Translations under genes and position numbers: made by a program | Part shown: piece by piece, positions 9,881 to 20,132 of the stretch | Position numbering within the stretch: position 1 is the stretch's first letter | Layout of the letters: each line of letters opens with the position of its first letter | Origin: Limonium bicolor | Lineage: Eukaryota > Streptophyta > Magnoliopsida > Caryophyllales > Plumbaginaceae | Direction: 5' to 3' | NCBI GenBank assembly: GCA_023374045.1 | Contig: CM041779.1 | Span: 273,729,258 to 273,793,257 of the forward strand | Length of the DNA stretch: 64,000 nucleotides | The notes under the pieces: model-generated | The model's database searches: none | Told to the model about the DNA's origin: nothing | What the model saw: the letters and a program-made list of their open reading frames with translations, nothing else

Positions 9881-10625
9881 GCTACCTACCCATAAATTTT
9901 GAGCCAAAAACACCACCGAGAACCACCCAAACGCCGCCGTCCGAGGGCGGTCCGCTCCCACGGACGCTATGTCCGGGGTCCTGGACACCCAGTCCGTAAG
10001 CCCGGACGCCCCCGGACGGTGGCGGGATATTTTTATTTTCAAAAGTTAGGGTTTTATAAAACATGTCCGGGCCCACGGACGTCCTGTCCGTGGCCACGGA
10101 CTTTTCAAAATCTCATTTCTGTTTAAACTTGACTTTTCTGTGTAATTACGTTAACTAGGGTCCGTGGGTTCGGACATTAGGTCCGTGGCCACGGACGAAA
10201 TCAAAATTCAACCTAATTCTGCCTCTGAAACCCTAGTTTAGGTAATTTCACTTTTCACTTTTATTTTCTGTCAAAAAATGTTAAAAAATTAAAAAAATCA
10301 GAAGCGCGCACTTAGGTTAAAACGACTCGTAATAAGCCGTAATTAAACTAAGTAGAGGAAAAACGACTTCGAGGGGTAATAAAAGTAATTGAACCCTAAA
10401 TAAGTCGAATATCAAGCCCCCGAACCCGAACTCTCCTTTCCTAATTTACCCTAGGTAAAAATTAGGTGGCGACTCTAATTAGGTTCCAGTGAGCTAACTT
10501 AGGATTTAATAACTAGTGTTATATGACATAGTTATTAAGCTTAGGTTATAAGTGGACCTAGAATCCTATCAGATCCTAATCAACCTGAATCAACATAGGA
10601 TAGGGTTCAAAAATCGAGGCTCACA

Positions 10626-12499
10626 AGATGATTTTGTACAGACTTGGTGTATGTTTGGATTAATGGAAAAATCTGGGTTGAAAGTGGAATAAGTTTAGAG
10701 ATTATGATGTAGTGTGAATTAAGGATTGAGTTGTGAGATTTGTCAGGTTTTGGGGTGGATTTACAATTATGGAAAAATTATGGTAAGTGTTGGAATTTGA
10801 TATATGTTGTTCGGTAATTTTGAGAAAATGTTATGGGCTTTGGGTCAAAGCTAGATGAGTGTGAAGATGTTATAAGGTATGTGATTTCAGGTTAAATTGT
10901 GGTGTTAGAAAAGGTTTGGTAGACATATTGTGATATTGAGAATATTTGGGTGAGTGTGTGAATTATAAGAGTTGTAGGTGGATTTTAATATATGGTAGAG
11001 AGTGGCATAAGATTACATTAAGACTAGGGTCTTAATGACATTTTGGAGAATTTGGTATGAGTTAAGGAGGTTAGTGAGTTACAAGAAATAATAAGAAGGT
11101 TTGAGTACTTTGGAATATACTTAAAGAATTTTATAATTCATGAATTAAATTGTGGATTGTATTAATGCTAAGGTCAACTATATAATGTTATGTAGTAGTA
11201 ATCTATGTGAATATATATATATATATGAATAAGCCTATAATGAAGATATAGGCTGAGTAATTTAATCCTAGAGTTGTAAACGTTACAACATGTTAGTGAC
11301 TAACATAAATGAAGGATTGAATAACTAATCCCAACCTTGAGTAGAAAACCTAAGATTACAATGAGTATAAAACAAGGGGTTAATTACCGGGGGATTAGTA
11401 TTATTCGGGATTACCGAATTGGTTTAGATCTTAGTGGATTAACACTTAGAGTTATGCATTCCAGATCTAAGAGAGTAGAGTGCGAGCCCGGGACGGGATA
11501 TCTACTGCCTATCATTGGTGAACGGTATGTTATTGTGTGATCCAATTGTTCTTGAGGGTTTCCTCGGGTTCTAGATATTGTGCGCTTGATTGTTAAGATG
11601 ATATCTGTGATTGATATTCATTATTGTATGTGGATGATTAGGTATTGATGCCTTGGATTAATTGCTTATGTTATGCAATATTAATTGTTCAGAATAAAAC
11701 CAACTAAAGGCAATACTAATATATCCGAATTAAGATACGATAAATGACAAGGAAAATGTCATTGAATTGAGATAGTCGTAAAGTACATTATCCGAGCAAT
11801 CTAAGAATCTTCCTTAGATCGAGCGAAGGTAAATACCGCTCTAATACACACGTATTCAAAAGATGACTATCCTAGATGTTCTAGGAATATTTCATAAGTC
11901 CTTATTAACTACACATTTGAAATTGTTATTCACTGAAAATCTAGGAAGAGTCGTAGATAATTGGTTAAGTGTCTTAATCATTCAGTGAGAGATGGTAGTA
12001 TGGTAGCATGGGAAATCCAAGATGTTCTTGGTGCGTTGTGATCACAAACTGAGAGGATGGCTGAATACGGATCCTCTCCACTTATTTAAAATTCCAACGT
12101 CTCAGGTTGATTCGGTTGGTCAGAGGTACTACTGTTGGTACGGAGCAACACCCTTGGTGACCCGACTCATAATAGGGGTAATGCGTTATAGCATGTCGTC
12201 TTCTAACATGACGACTGCTGAGGGTGATGAGTTGAGTTAGCAGTGATCTAACATACAATGAACTCTAATACGAAACAATGTTATCTTCATATCACTTGTA
12301 AACAATATAACGGGCCTTGTCGGCCGAATAACGAGAACTTGTTTAAACTATGACCCTGGTATACTTATATTGTTATGTTTATTGATGTGAATGTTTGGTG
12401 GTGCGTAAGTGGAGCCTTATGGCTATGTGTGATTTAAGTGGTTCATTGTTATACATTATAATTGCTTTAAAGTTTTCATTTTTAAATCGGCATAAGCAT
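10626..12499 (+). mobile_element. Relict repeat, probably old gypsy-type LTR
   Basis: No gene is visible. The sequence is C-poor on the + strand and contains words resembling the W and X LTRs, for example GGTGAACGGTATG followed by a CTTGAGGGTTTCCTCGGG stretch, compared with GGTGAACGGTACAG and GTGTCCCTCGGC at about 36680-36735. A TATATA run lies at 11213-11226. It seems to be the older substrate into which E1 and E2 inserted. Confidence 0.4.
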
Positions 12500-13001
12500 T
12501 GTTATACCCAAAATTTTAACCCCCCGGAAGAGAGTCTGTACTAATAGGCTAGTTTGGTTAAGTAGCGAGGGTTCCCAGTTCGATCGGCACATTGCGAAGT
12601 ACTAGGGACAGCTTAGTCATCTTCAGGGGCATTTTCGTAATTTTTCAAGGCTCCTAAACCCCCTATGAGCTTTCTCTCTCCTCCGAAAATGGCTTATATC
12701 AACTCTAAATGCTTTGGAATTTTACCCCATGATAGAGGATGACATTTTAAGCATAATGGCTTTGGAATTTTGATTTTTAGAATTTCTAATAATTTTCTAG
12801 TAATTTCTGATTGAATCTGACGAGAAATTGAATTTAAAAATATTCCTATATCCAAAAAATTCGATTCCACGTTGGAAAAATGAGAAATATCATCCTTTAC
12901 ACATGGTTAAAATTTCATAGTCAAATTCCTTTTGGAAGCCCTTGAGCTAAAACGTCGGTTAATCTCGGTTTTTACCGGATTTTTCTATTTTTAAGGAAGC
13001 C

Positions 13002-13010
13002 TATATAAGG
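13002..13010 (+). promoter_or_regulatory. TATA box of the E2 LTR promoter
   Basis: TATATAAGG at the position homologous to the E1 box, followed after about 75 bp by the shared CCCCACGTTTTTACAC tract. Confidence 0.65.
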
Positions 13011-13322
13011 AACCTTATCCCTTGATCAAATCAGAACTTCAAGAGCCCCAGAAAGTCAGAAAACCTAGCCATCACAAGTCCCCCACGTTTTTACACATCC
13101 AAGCACCGAAATCACATCAAAAACCCCCCGAAATCACCATCTAAACACATTTTTCAACTCCTAACACTTCAACAATCATCATACATCAACCAAACCACCT
13201 CCAAAACGTGAAGAACATCATCAACAATCAACAACCAGAAGCTCGGGTCGAACTCAATCTGGAACCGGTATCATCGGAGCCTCCGAAGAATCCTGACGTG
13301 AAGAAGCGCCTCAAATCCGAAG

Positions 13323-13525
13323 GTAAAACAGGTAGGAACCTTAGTTCTCTAGCTCCCCACGACCTTTCAAACTTTCTATCGAAATTTGGGTTCGAACCGA
13401 CTCTTTCCGGCTTCTGTATAGTTGTTCATTTTTGTTTATGCCCTTTAACTTGTTTACTAAGTTTCGTCATTATTCTGACTTCAAATTACAATCTTTTGAT
13501 CATTAACGTATTGTACATCTTTCAG
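13323..13525 (+). other. Intron-like segment in the E2 5' LTR, 203 bp
   Basis: Donor GAAG then GTAAAAC, acceptor TTTCAG, and a TTAAC branch-like word upstream. Upstream an ATG at 13208 opens a frame ending ...RLKSEG at the donor; after the acceptor the frame continues YTYINFEPETP. Compare E1 KSEG then YLPINFEPKTP. Confidence 0.45.
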
Positions 13526-13728
13526 GCTACACGTACATAAATTTTGAGCCGGAAACACCTTCAGGAACCACCAGAAAACCCCTGTCCGTGGGTGGTCCGT
13601 GACCTCGGACCTATGGTCCGGGACCACGGATGGGTTGTCCGTGGCCACGGACACCCACGGACGGCGGCGGGATTTTAATTTTTCAAAAACTTAGGTTTTT
13701 CTAAACAATTTCCGGGCCCACGGACATC

Positions 13729-13731
13729 CTG
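13729..13731. repeat. CACTA target-site duplication CTG (left)
   Basis: CTG precedes CACTAGTA. The second copy is 24118-24120. The E1 3' LTR at about 10083 shows the homologous empty site with a single CTG. Confidence 0.95.
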
Positions 13732-13760
13732 CACTAGTACAAAAAACGTCTATTTCGGCG
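13732..13760 (+). repeat. CACTA left terminal inverted repeat
   Basis: CACTAGTACAAAAAA followed by CTATTTCGGCG. About 29 bp match the right end with four mismatches. Confidence 0.92.
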
Positions 13761-14092
13761 CCCCTATTTCGGCGGTTGTAGATAAAACCGCCGAAATAGG
13801 GGCCCGAGATGTATGCGGTCTGTAAAGAAGGGGTATATTTCGGCGGTTCCTAACAAAGAACGGCCGAAATAGGCCATATTTAATAAAAAAAGAGACCTAT
13901 TTCGGCGGTTCCTTCTACGAAACCGCCGAAATAGGTGTTTCTATTTTTCTTTTTTTTTAATTAAAACAACCTATTTCGGCGGTTCTTTGTTAGGAACCGC
14001 CGAAATAGGTATTTTATTTTTTTTAATTATTTCAGAGGGTCTATTTCGGCGGTTCTTAACAAAGAACCGCCAAAATAGGTTGTTTTAATTAA
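13750..14092 (+). repeat. CACTA 5' subterminal inverted repeats
   Basis: Repeated CTATTTCGGCGGTT words face their complements and form at least five hairpins. The largest pairs 13957-14008 with 14041-14092 (52 bp, two mismatches). In Spm such arrays bind the element's own TnpA-type protein; that role is inferred here. Confidence 0.85.
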
Positions 14093-14154
14093 ACCCCCAG
14101 ACCCCCTCGACACAATTACGATTTCATTATCCCCTAATTAACCCCTCTCTTCTG

Positions 14155-14301
14155 TTCTCTCACGGCGACTGCGAACCGACGCCACGCCACCACACCGCCG
14201 TCGCCGCCCTCCTCCTCCCGCCTTCGCCGGACGTCCGCCGGTGGTCGTCGCGTCGGTGTCGTCGCCGCCGTCTCCCGCCCAGCAACAGAGGCGCTAGCTA
14301 G
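14155..14301 (+). promoter_or_regulatory. GC/CpG-rich untranslated first exon, Spm control-region-like
   Basis: Very rich in CG and CCG, unlike its surroundings, and ends at a consensus donor (GCTAG then GTGAGAG, intron from 14302). It sits between the subterminal repeats and the introns, the same place as the methylation-sensitive downstream control region of maize Spm. No ATG-started protein is evident. Confidence 0.55.
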
Positions 14302-16727
14302 GTGAGAGCAACCCTAACTTTCATTTTCGGTTTTGTTTATTTAATTGTTAATGTGTTGTTAAAATTGATAGATTGTTGTCACATTGTGATTGTGGATGAT
14401 GATATTATTATGTGTGTGTGAAATCTTTGCAAGATTTGGTTGTTAAACTATTAAATTTATGTATGCACACAAGGTGTTCGACGAAATGTCCGAGTGAATT
14501 TTTTGCTGTTTTTGGCCCTTCTTTTAAGTATAGTTAGGTTAGCTTATTTGGGCTAGATTTATTATGCTTATATATATGGGGTGGAACAATGTTTGAGCAT
14601 TATTTGTTTAAGTATAGTTAGGTTAGCTTATTTGTCCACTTAAAATTACTTGTTAATTCACATTTCATAAGTAAATATACATTGTAAATATACATTGGTG
14701 AGTGAGATCTCTGCTAGTTATATAAGTTAAGCAAAATTTGTACTAATCACAAATGTAAGTTTACTTGTTCGAACAAGTAATATAAGTTAAGCAATTAAGA
14801 GTTTCTCCTTGTCTTCATAAACAATGTAGTCGAGTTGATGAGTTATCATCTTTGACACTAAGTTCCCCACTCTCTGTAGATTGTATTAGAGTTATACTAA
14901 AAAAAATTCTTATTGTGCTTGTTTGAATGAGCTAACGATAATGTTTATAATTTACATATTGATTATGATATTATATTATCGTTAATACAAGAGTGTGATG
15001 CATAAGTGGTATATTGAAAATTATGGATAACATGTTAAACATGAAAAATACAATTTAGGTTGTTATGTAAGTTATAGTTTGATCTTGTCATTTATGAGTT
15101 GTTATGAACAACTTCATTCATTGGTAAAAATATTAAACATTCGGTAGTGTGTAATATATATATATATGAGTATTGTATAGTCGTTAAGTTTAATATAAAA
15201 TTATTCTAATTGATCTGAATGTTGTTCAATCTTTATGCGTTGCCTCTGTAGAGATTGGTGTTGCTACACGCGTCTCGCACGCCCGATTGAGAAGAGGGGC
15301 TGAAAACAATTCATTTAGGAACCGGTAAATTTTTTTTAATTTAACTCTTCATTCTCTTCACTCACTGTAAATTTGCAACCTAACTGCATATAAGGAACAA
15401 ACACAACTACTGAGTTTCTCTTGTGTCTATACGTATTTGTGTCTCTACAGATAAATACTTAAGAAGGTTCTTTACCATTTGATGGTAGATTGAAAGCGGA
15501 GCGGAGAACAATTCATTTTGGAACCGGTAATATAATCTAACTTATCATTTTTCTCTTTTGTACTTTGTATTTGATTTCCACAAATTATTGGAATTTCGTT
15601 TGATGAATAAATTTGGTATATATTAGTTTGGTTTATGATAGAAATTTGTGTTGTTGAATAATTGGTGAATGCTTAATAATAGGCATGGTTGTGTCTTTTT
15701 TTTACTTTGTATTTGATTTCCATAAATTATTAAAATTTGGTTTGATGGATAAAGTTGGTATTAGTTTGATTTGTGATGGAAATTTGTGTTGATGAATGGT
15801 TGGTGAATGCTTAATAATAAGCATGGGATAGGTAAAATTATGCAAAAGTCATGCCGATTTTTTTTTACAATCTCTTCGTAATTAATATTGTTTGATGTAT
15901 GTGTATATGTCTAACAATATCTAATTTTTTTTATCAGGTCTCACTACATTCAAGTCCGTGAATCACCTCTCTTGTTTCCGCCTTCTTCCATTACTGTTGC
16001 ACTTTCCTCCTCTGTGCACAAGTAAGTAACTAAACCTTATTTTTTGTTTACTAAATGCAATTATGTATTTAAATATAAGTGCTAGTACATAATTTAGCTT
16101 CATTCCATATTTGTTGATGCATTTCTTTTGTAATTTATTTTTTGTTGCTCCCTTGCAGAGACATATCAGAAGTGGTATTGCTGCATCTCTCGCACAGAAG
16201 CCTACCTCTCAGGCACCAGTCTCCCCTGTCCATAAATCCTTAAAAAACAAGTACGTATTTTAACTCTCGATTCTTTGTTAATCTCTAAACCGGTTTGAAC
16301 TTATACAGTGGAGAATTGAAAATGTTGATTTGATGATCTGAATTTGCAATTGGTTTTCAGTTAGCTAGTAAAGAATTGATTTATTTTAATTGTTGGTTGC
16401 TGCCATTGTTGGAATGTTTGTGGTTGTGATGACTTTGGTGAGTGCTGAATAATAAGCACGGGATGTGTACAATTATGCAAAGGTCATGCCGAATTTTTTG
16501 TAGAAAAAGTATTCGTAATATTGTTTTAAACACCGGTTTCTGTTTTAGAAGTGCAACAATTTCTTAAATTTAAAATGCTAGTTTATTTTGTGTTTGCAAC
16601 CTTAGAGTTAGGCTAGACTAATTGACAATCATCCCAGTCATGCTCCATTAAGAAATAAACATGTGCAACTTAATACAGCCATATTCTACAAAGGCTCTAA
16701 CTCACACCTGTGATCTGTTGCACATAG
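14302..16727 (+). other. CACTA 5' untranslated introns and small exons
   Basis: Predicted untranslated exons from splice signals: 15252-15324, 15451-15526, 15938-16021 and 16159-16250, then acceptor CACATAG at 16727 one base before the transposase ATG. The first two of these exons end in near-identical AACAATTCATTT(A/T)GGAACCG words, suggesting exon duplication. Intron blocks at about 15590-15690, 15710-15860 and 16420-16500 repeat GGTGAATGCTTAATAAT(A/G)-like text. Confidence 0.45.
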
Positions 16728-16728
16728 T

Positions 16729-19700
16729 ATGGAGCGTGACTGGATGTATGGTGATAGAGGCGAACATTTTGACAAAATGCTGAAAGAGTTTTGCAAAGCT
16801 GCAGTGCAACACAAGGACAGGACAAAGGCGGAGAAAATTCCATGTCCTTGTGTTGATTGTGGTGTGGTTAGACATTATTCAAGCATCAACCTCGTACAAC
16901 TCCATGTGAAGACCCGTGGTTTCATGCCACATTATACAAAATGGATTTTTCATGGAGAACGTGTTGAAGATAATGCTTCATCTTCCTACAGTCACGATCG
17001 GTGTAACTCAAGAACCGAGCAGACATTCGATACTACTAACGAGTCAGAACTCCCAAGCGCTTCCGGAGTCAATGTTGACAGTGAGTCGACTTATCATGAT
17101 GAACAAATTGACGAGATGCTTGATAACGTTGAGGATAACTTTGTCGACCGGCCGGATGAGTATCAAAGGTTGTTGGACGCATCCAAAACGGCGTTGTATC
17201 CTACTTGCACTAAGTACACGAAATTGACAGCTATATTGAATTTGTTCAACCTGAAGGGAAGATATGGATTGAGTGACAAAGGTTTCACGGCATTCCTCGA
17301 GCTGATTCATGATATGCTACCGGATGAGAACGGTCTCCCTACACCACGTATGAGGCAAAGAAATGGGTGTGTCCAATGGGAGTAGAGTACAAAAAAATTC
17401 ACGCGTGTCCAAACAACTGTGTTGTACAGGGGTGAATACGAACATCTGGACAATTGCCCAAAATGTTCGTTGTCCCGGTATAAGCATAAAGATGGTGAGT
17501 ACTCCTCCGTTCAGAAAAAAAGCCCTCCAGCAAAACTTGTTTGGTATTTGCCGATTATACCCAGATTCAAACGGTTGTTTGCGAATCCGAAAGATGCAAA
17601 GAACTTACGATGGCATGCGGAGGGTAGAAAGAGTGATGAGAAACTAAGACATCCAGCAGATGGGCCTCAGTGGAGAAACATCAATAGACGGTACAAAGAA
17701 CATTTCGGACATGAAGATAGGAATCTGAGGCTTGGGTTATGTACTGATGGAATGAACCCGTACGGCACATTGAGTAGTCAACACAGTACATGGCCTGTTC
17801 TGCTAGTGATCTACAATTTGCCCTCATGGTTGTGTATGAAACGAAAGTACATCATGTTATCTCTCCTGATATCTGGTCCCAAGCAGCCAGGTAATAGCAT
17901 TGATGTGTACCTTGCCCCTCTGATCGACGATCTGAAGCTATTGTGGAATGAGGGGACCGTGGTATATGATGCTTATGCAAGAGAGAATTTCACGCTCAAG
18001 GCTTTGTTGTTCTGTACCGTCAATGACTTCCCTGCGTATGGGAACTTGTCCGGTTACACGGTTAAAGGAGCATTTGCATGTCCCATTTGCGAGGAAGACA
18101 CTTGTTCGGACCGTTTAAAACATTGTGGGAAGAATGTTTATATGTGTCATCGACGTCTTCTCCCCGAAGATCACCCTTATCGAGTAACGAAGAGAAAGTT
18201 GTTCAATGGTCAAGCCGAAACTCGTGTGGCCCGTCTACCTCTGAGCTCTGAGGAAGTGTACGAAAAGGTTAAGGACATTGCAAATGTATTTGGAAACACA
18301 TCAAAACCGGCGAAAAACATTTGGAAAAAGTGTTCTATCTTTTGGGAACTACCTTATTGGCGTTCTTTCTGTGAGACACTGCTTAGACATCATGCACATT
18401 GTGAAGAACGTTGGTGAGGCAGTGAGTGGGACTTTACTCAATATACCCGGCAAAACAAAAGACGGATTGAAAATCAGAAAGGACATGCAAACCATGGGTA
18501 TACGAAAGGAGTTACACCCACAAGAGAACGGGAAACGAATCTACCTACCTCCTGCATGCTACACGCTCTCAAAGGCTGAAAAGATTAGTTTCTGCAAATG
18601 TCTGCACTCGGTAAAAGTACCGTCTGGGTACTCTTCAAACTGGAAGAACATTGTATCGATGAAGGATTTAAAACTTTTAGGCATGAAATCTCACGATTAT
18701 CATGTACTGATGTTACATCTTCTTCCGGTCGCAATTCGAGGGATATTGCCATCTGATGTCAGAAATGCTTTAACTCGGTTATGTTTCTTTTTCAACGCTG
18801 TTTGCTCCAAGGCAATTGACGTAACGTCTCTAGATGATCTACAACGTGAAATTGTTATCACATTATGTCAACTAGAGATGTATTTCCCACCATCTTTCTT
18901 TGATATAATGGTACATCTAATTGTGCACATCGTTCGAGAGATACAGTTCTGTGGTCCGGTATACTTACGGTACATGTACCCTTTTGAACGGTACATGGGT
19001 ATTCTGAAAAGTAGAATGAAGAATAGGTATCGACCAGAGGGGAGCATTGTTGAAGCAACAGTGACTGAGGAAGTCACGGAATTTGTGACCGATTATTTGA
19101 GTGAGGCAGAGTCTATTGGTATCCCAAAACCACGACACTATGGCAGGTTTAAGGGTAAAGGTGTTATTGGTAGAAAGATCGTGCAAGTTTCGCGTACTTA
19201 TTCATCAAGCACATTTGTTTGTCTTACAACATCTTGAGGTTGTTGAACCTTATTTGGAAACCCATATGGTTGAGTTAAGGCATCAAAATCCTTTGAAAGG
19301 CCACATTTGGCTGACAAAGGAACAAAACCGAGTTTTTATCCAATGGTTCAAAGATCATGTGTTGCATCATCAGATCCAGAAGCTGTAAGCGAAGAGATCA
19401 GATGTTTGGCAATCGGACCTGAAACTAATATTACATCATTTGAGGGGTATGATATTAGTGGGTATACATACTACACTGCACGTCAAGATGCCAAATCGAT
19501 AAACCAGAATAGTGGGGTAAAAATTGAAGCTGCTGCCACTGAGTACCACAGCGGTAACCGATCTCAACCAGTTAGTAATTGGTATTATGGTGTCATCGAG
19601 GACATCTGGGAACTAGACTATGACATTGATTCCTTTCTGTTGTTCCGGTGCAAGTGGGTGGACAACCGACGCGGGTACCAAAATGATGGAGGGCTTACCT

Positions 19701-19996
19701 TGGTTGATCTTTCACGGTTACACGGTTATAATGATGATCAATTTGTTCTGGGAAAGGATTGCGAACAAGTGTGGTATGTTGAGGATCCGAAAGACTGCAG
19801 ATGGTCTGTTGTTCTTCCAGGAAGAAGGCCAGTTGTAATCGAAAATGAAAATGAGGATAACGATGAAAATGGGACTGTAGAGGAAACATCCTTGTTTCCT
19901 ACTGGATTACCGGATTCGATTGATGATACCGAAAACGATTTGCTCTACGCACGATCAGACCATGATGAGGGTGTTTGGGTAGAAAATATGAAATGA
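16729..19996 (+). pseudogene. TNP2-type CACTA transposase, frameshifted
   Basis: This gene would encode the DDE-type nuclease-transposase that cuts the element ends in the nucleus. Order: transposase-associated zinc-binding domain (from ATG 16729, MERDWMYGDRGEHF, CPCVDC), transposase-21 core (YEAKKWVCPMG, DGMNPYG, WPVLLVIYNLP, GPKQPGN, NDFPAYGNLSGY, CPICEEDT), then a DUF4218-like part (VAIRGILP, RLCFFFN, LCQLEMYFPPSFF, MYPFERYMGILK) and a DUF4216-like end (NWYYGVIEDIWELDY, CKWVD). The reading frame changes near 17349, 17417, 18365, 19198 and 19378 with no sequence gap, so these are indels, not introns. There are few substitution stops, which suggests a recent pseudogene or uncorrected read errors. 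Length and domain order are otherwise complete. Confidence 0.92.
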
Positions 19997-20132
19997 TTTA
20001 TGTTTTTGTACGTGTCAGGTAATGTTGTTAGTAGAATGTAGACTGTAATGTCATCTTAACTGTTATTGTTATGCATCATAGTATTTATGTTATGACTTTA
20101 TCTGATGAAAATGCTTTGTTATTTTTTTGCAG

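Larger units (their letters stand above)
2061..10625 (+). mobile_element. E1: Tat/Ogre-like LTR retrotransposon, non-autonomous
   Basis: The element has a 5' LTR fragment (2061-3097), a primer site matching the type used by Tat/Ogre elements, a gag gene, long noncoding stretches with tandem repeats, a polypurine tract, and a complete 3' LTR (8577-10625) starting TGTTATACCC and ending CTCACA. No protease, reverse transcriptase, RNase H or integrase is visible between gag and the 3' LTR, so it cannot move alone. The 5' LTR is cut by LTR-X; its missing left half lies outside the window. The remaining 5' LTR part and the matching 3' LTR part are both 1037 bp, and the few differences seen point to fairly recent insertion. 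Confidence 0.85.
8577..10625 (+). repeat. E1 3' LTR, complete, 2049 bp
   Basis: TGTTATACCC at the left and CTCACA at the right. The right 1037 bp match the 5' LTR fragment. The following 5 bp (AGATG, 10626-10630) would be the target duplication, but its partner is outside the window. Confidence 0.88.
12500..13731 (+). repeat. E2 5' LTR, left part
   Basis: Starts TGTTATACCCAAAATTTTAA, identical in its first bases to 29175. With 24121-24655 it makes an LTR of about 1767 bp. Confidence 0.88.
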
